From: Rhodococcus pyridinivorans
GTDB lineage: Bacteria; Actinomycetota; Actinomycetes; Mycobacteriales; Mycobacteriaceae
NCBI RefSeq assembly: GCF_900105195.1
Contig: NZ_FNRX01000002.1
Span: 868,001-932,000, forward strand
Length of the DNA stretch: 64,000 bases
Direction: 5' to 3'
The notes under the pieces are model-generated. The model was not told the DNA's origin and did not search any database. It worked only from the letters and a program-made list of their open reading frames with translations. The translations under genes were made by a program, and so were the position numbers. Within the stretch, counting starts at the first letter, position 1. The number at the start of each line of letters is the position of its first letter. Shown here one piece after another: positions 63,877 through 64,000 of this stretch.

Positions 63877-64000
63877 TCAGCGCGATGGCTGAGCACTCGA
63901 TTCGTCGCGAATGACCGCAATCGTGCCGACGATATGGCGCTCCATCGCCTCACGCGCCGCAGCGGCATCGCGATTTCGGATCGCCTCGGCGATCTCGTGA
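63877..64000 (-). CDS. C-terminal end of a GntR-family (FCD) regulator
   Basis: The last 40 codons are present, ending SSAQPSR before TGA at 63879-63877. HEIAEAIRNRDAAAAREAMERH is the usual last helix pair of the FCD ligand domain. The gene continues beyond the window. It lies upstream of the meta-cleavage operon on the same strand and is the likely repressor of it. Confidence 0.7.
   Translation of the reverse strand, partial: HEIAEAIRNRDAAAAREAMERHIVGTIAVIRDESSAQPSR

Overview
The window is GC-rich actinobacterial DNA, almost certainly Rhodococcus. The strongest taxonomic clue is a 366-residue nitrilase at 51602-52702. From memory it is almost residue-for-residue the Rhodococcus rhodochrous J1/K22 enzyme, and its AraC-type regulator lies just downstream as in the known nitA-nitR pair. 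A complete terephthalate operon of the Rhodococcus tpa type, many IclR regulators and several Rieske oxygenase, CoA-transferase and MFS genes fit a catabolic accessory region. A decayed plasmid-type parAB pair and nested insertion sequences suggest a megaplasmid or a chromosomal island of plasmid origin.

Layout. (1) 1-6400: a minus-strand operon of two class III CoA-transferases, an acyl-CoA dehydrogenase and a zinc alcohol dehydrogenase, divergent from a ketoglutarate-semialdehyde-type dehydrogenase. (2) 6600-15700: two MFS transporters, two IclR regulators and a phthalate-dioxygenase-type operon (oxygenase, MDR dehydrogenase, an FtsZ-like small protein, and an FMN/2Fe-2S reductase). A shared sequence motif lies in front of three of these units. 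(3) 16500-22600: tpaR and the divergent tpaAa-tpaAb-tpaC-tpaB-tpaK operon for terephthalate uptake and conversion to protocatechuate. (4) 22900-30700: a frameshifted membrane protein, a nucleoside hydrolase flanked by decayed duplicated sequence, a LysR regulator with a divergent hydrolase unit, a semialdehyde dehydrogenase and an MHYT protein. (5) 31900-40700: a Baeyer-Villiger monooxygenase with an alpha/beta hydrolase and an AcoR-like activator, two more esterases and a PucR-type regulator. (6) 41500-48700: TetR, an OhrR-like MarR with a DUF5313 protein, and a tightly overlapping minus-strand operon of a TetR regulator, an acyl-CoA dehydrogenase, selD, an archaeal-type NMN adenylyltransferase homologue and an ApgM-type phosphomutase homologue. 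(7) 50280-52700: nitR and nitA. (8) 53400-58160: repeat-rich DNA, broken parA and parB, and an IS5-family element split by a degenerate IS110-family element. (9) 58270-64000: a meta-cleavage operon (MFS, flavin hydroxylase, hydrolase, MhpB-type extradiol dioxygenase) and the end of a GntR regulator.

The two observations most likely to be new are the selD-centred four-gene overlapping operon, which has no known selenium-utilising partner in the window, and the FtsZ-like protein without GTPase loops inside the phthalate-type dioxygenase operon. Several genes (membrane protein, parA, parB, IS110 transposase) carry single-base frameshifts or a stop. These may be true decay or assembly error and should be checked in reads.
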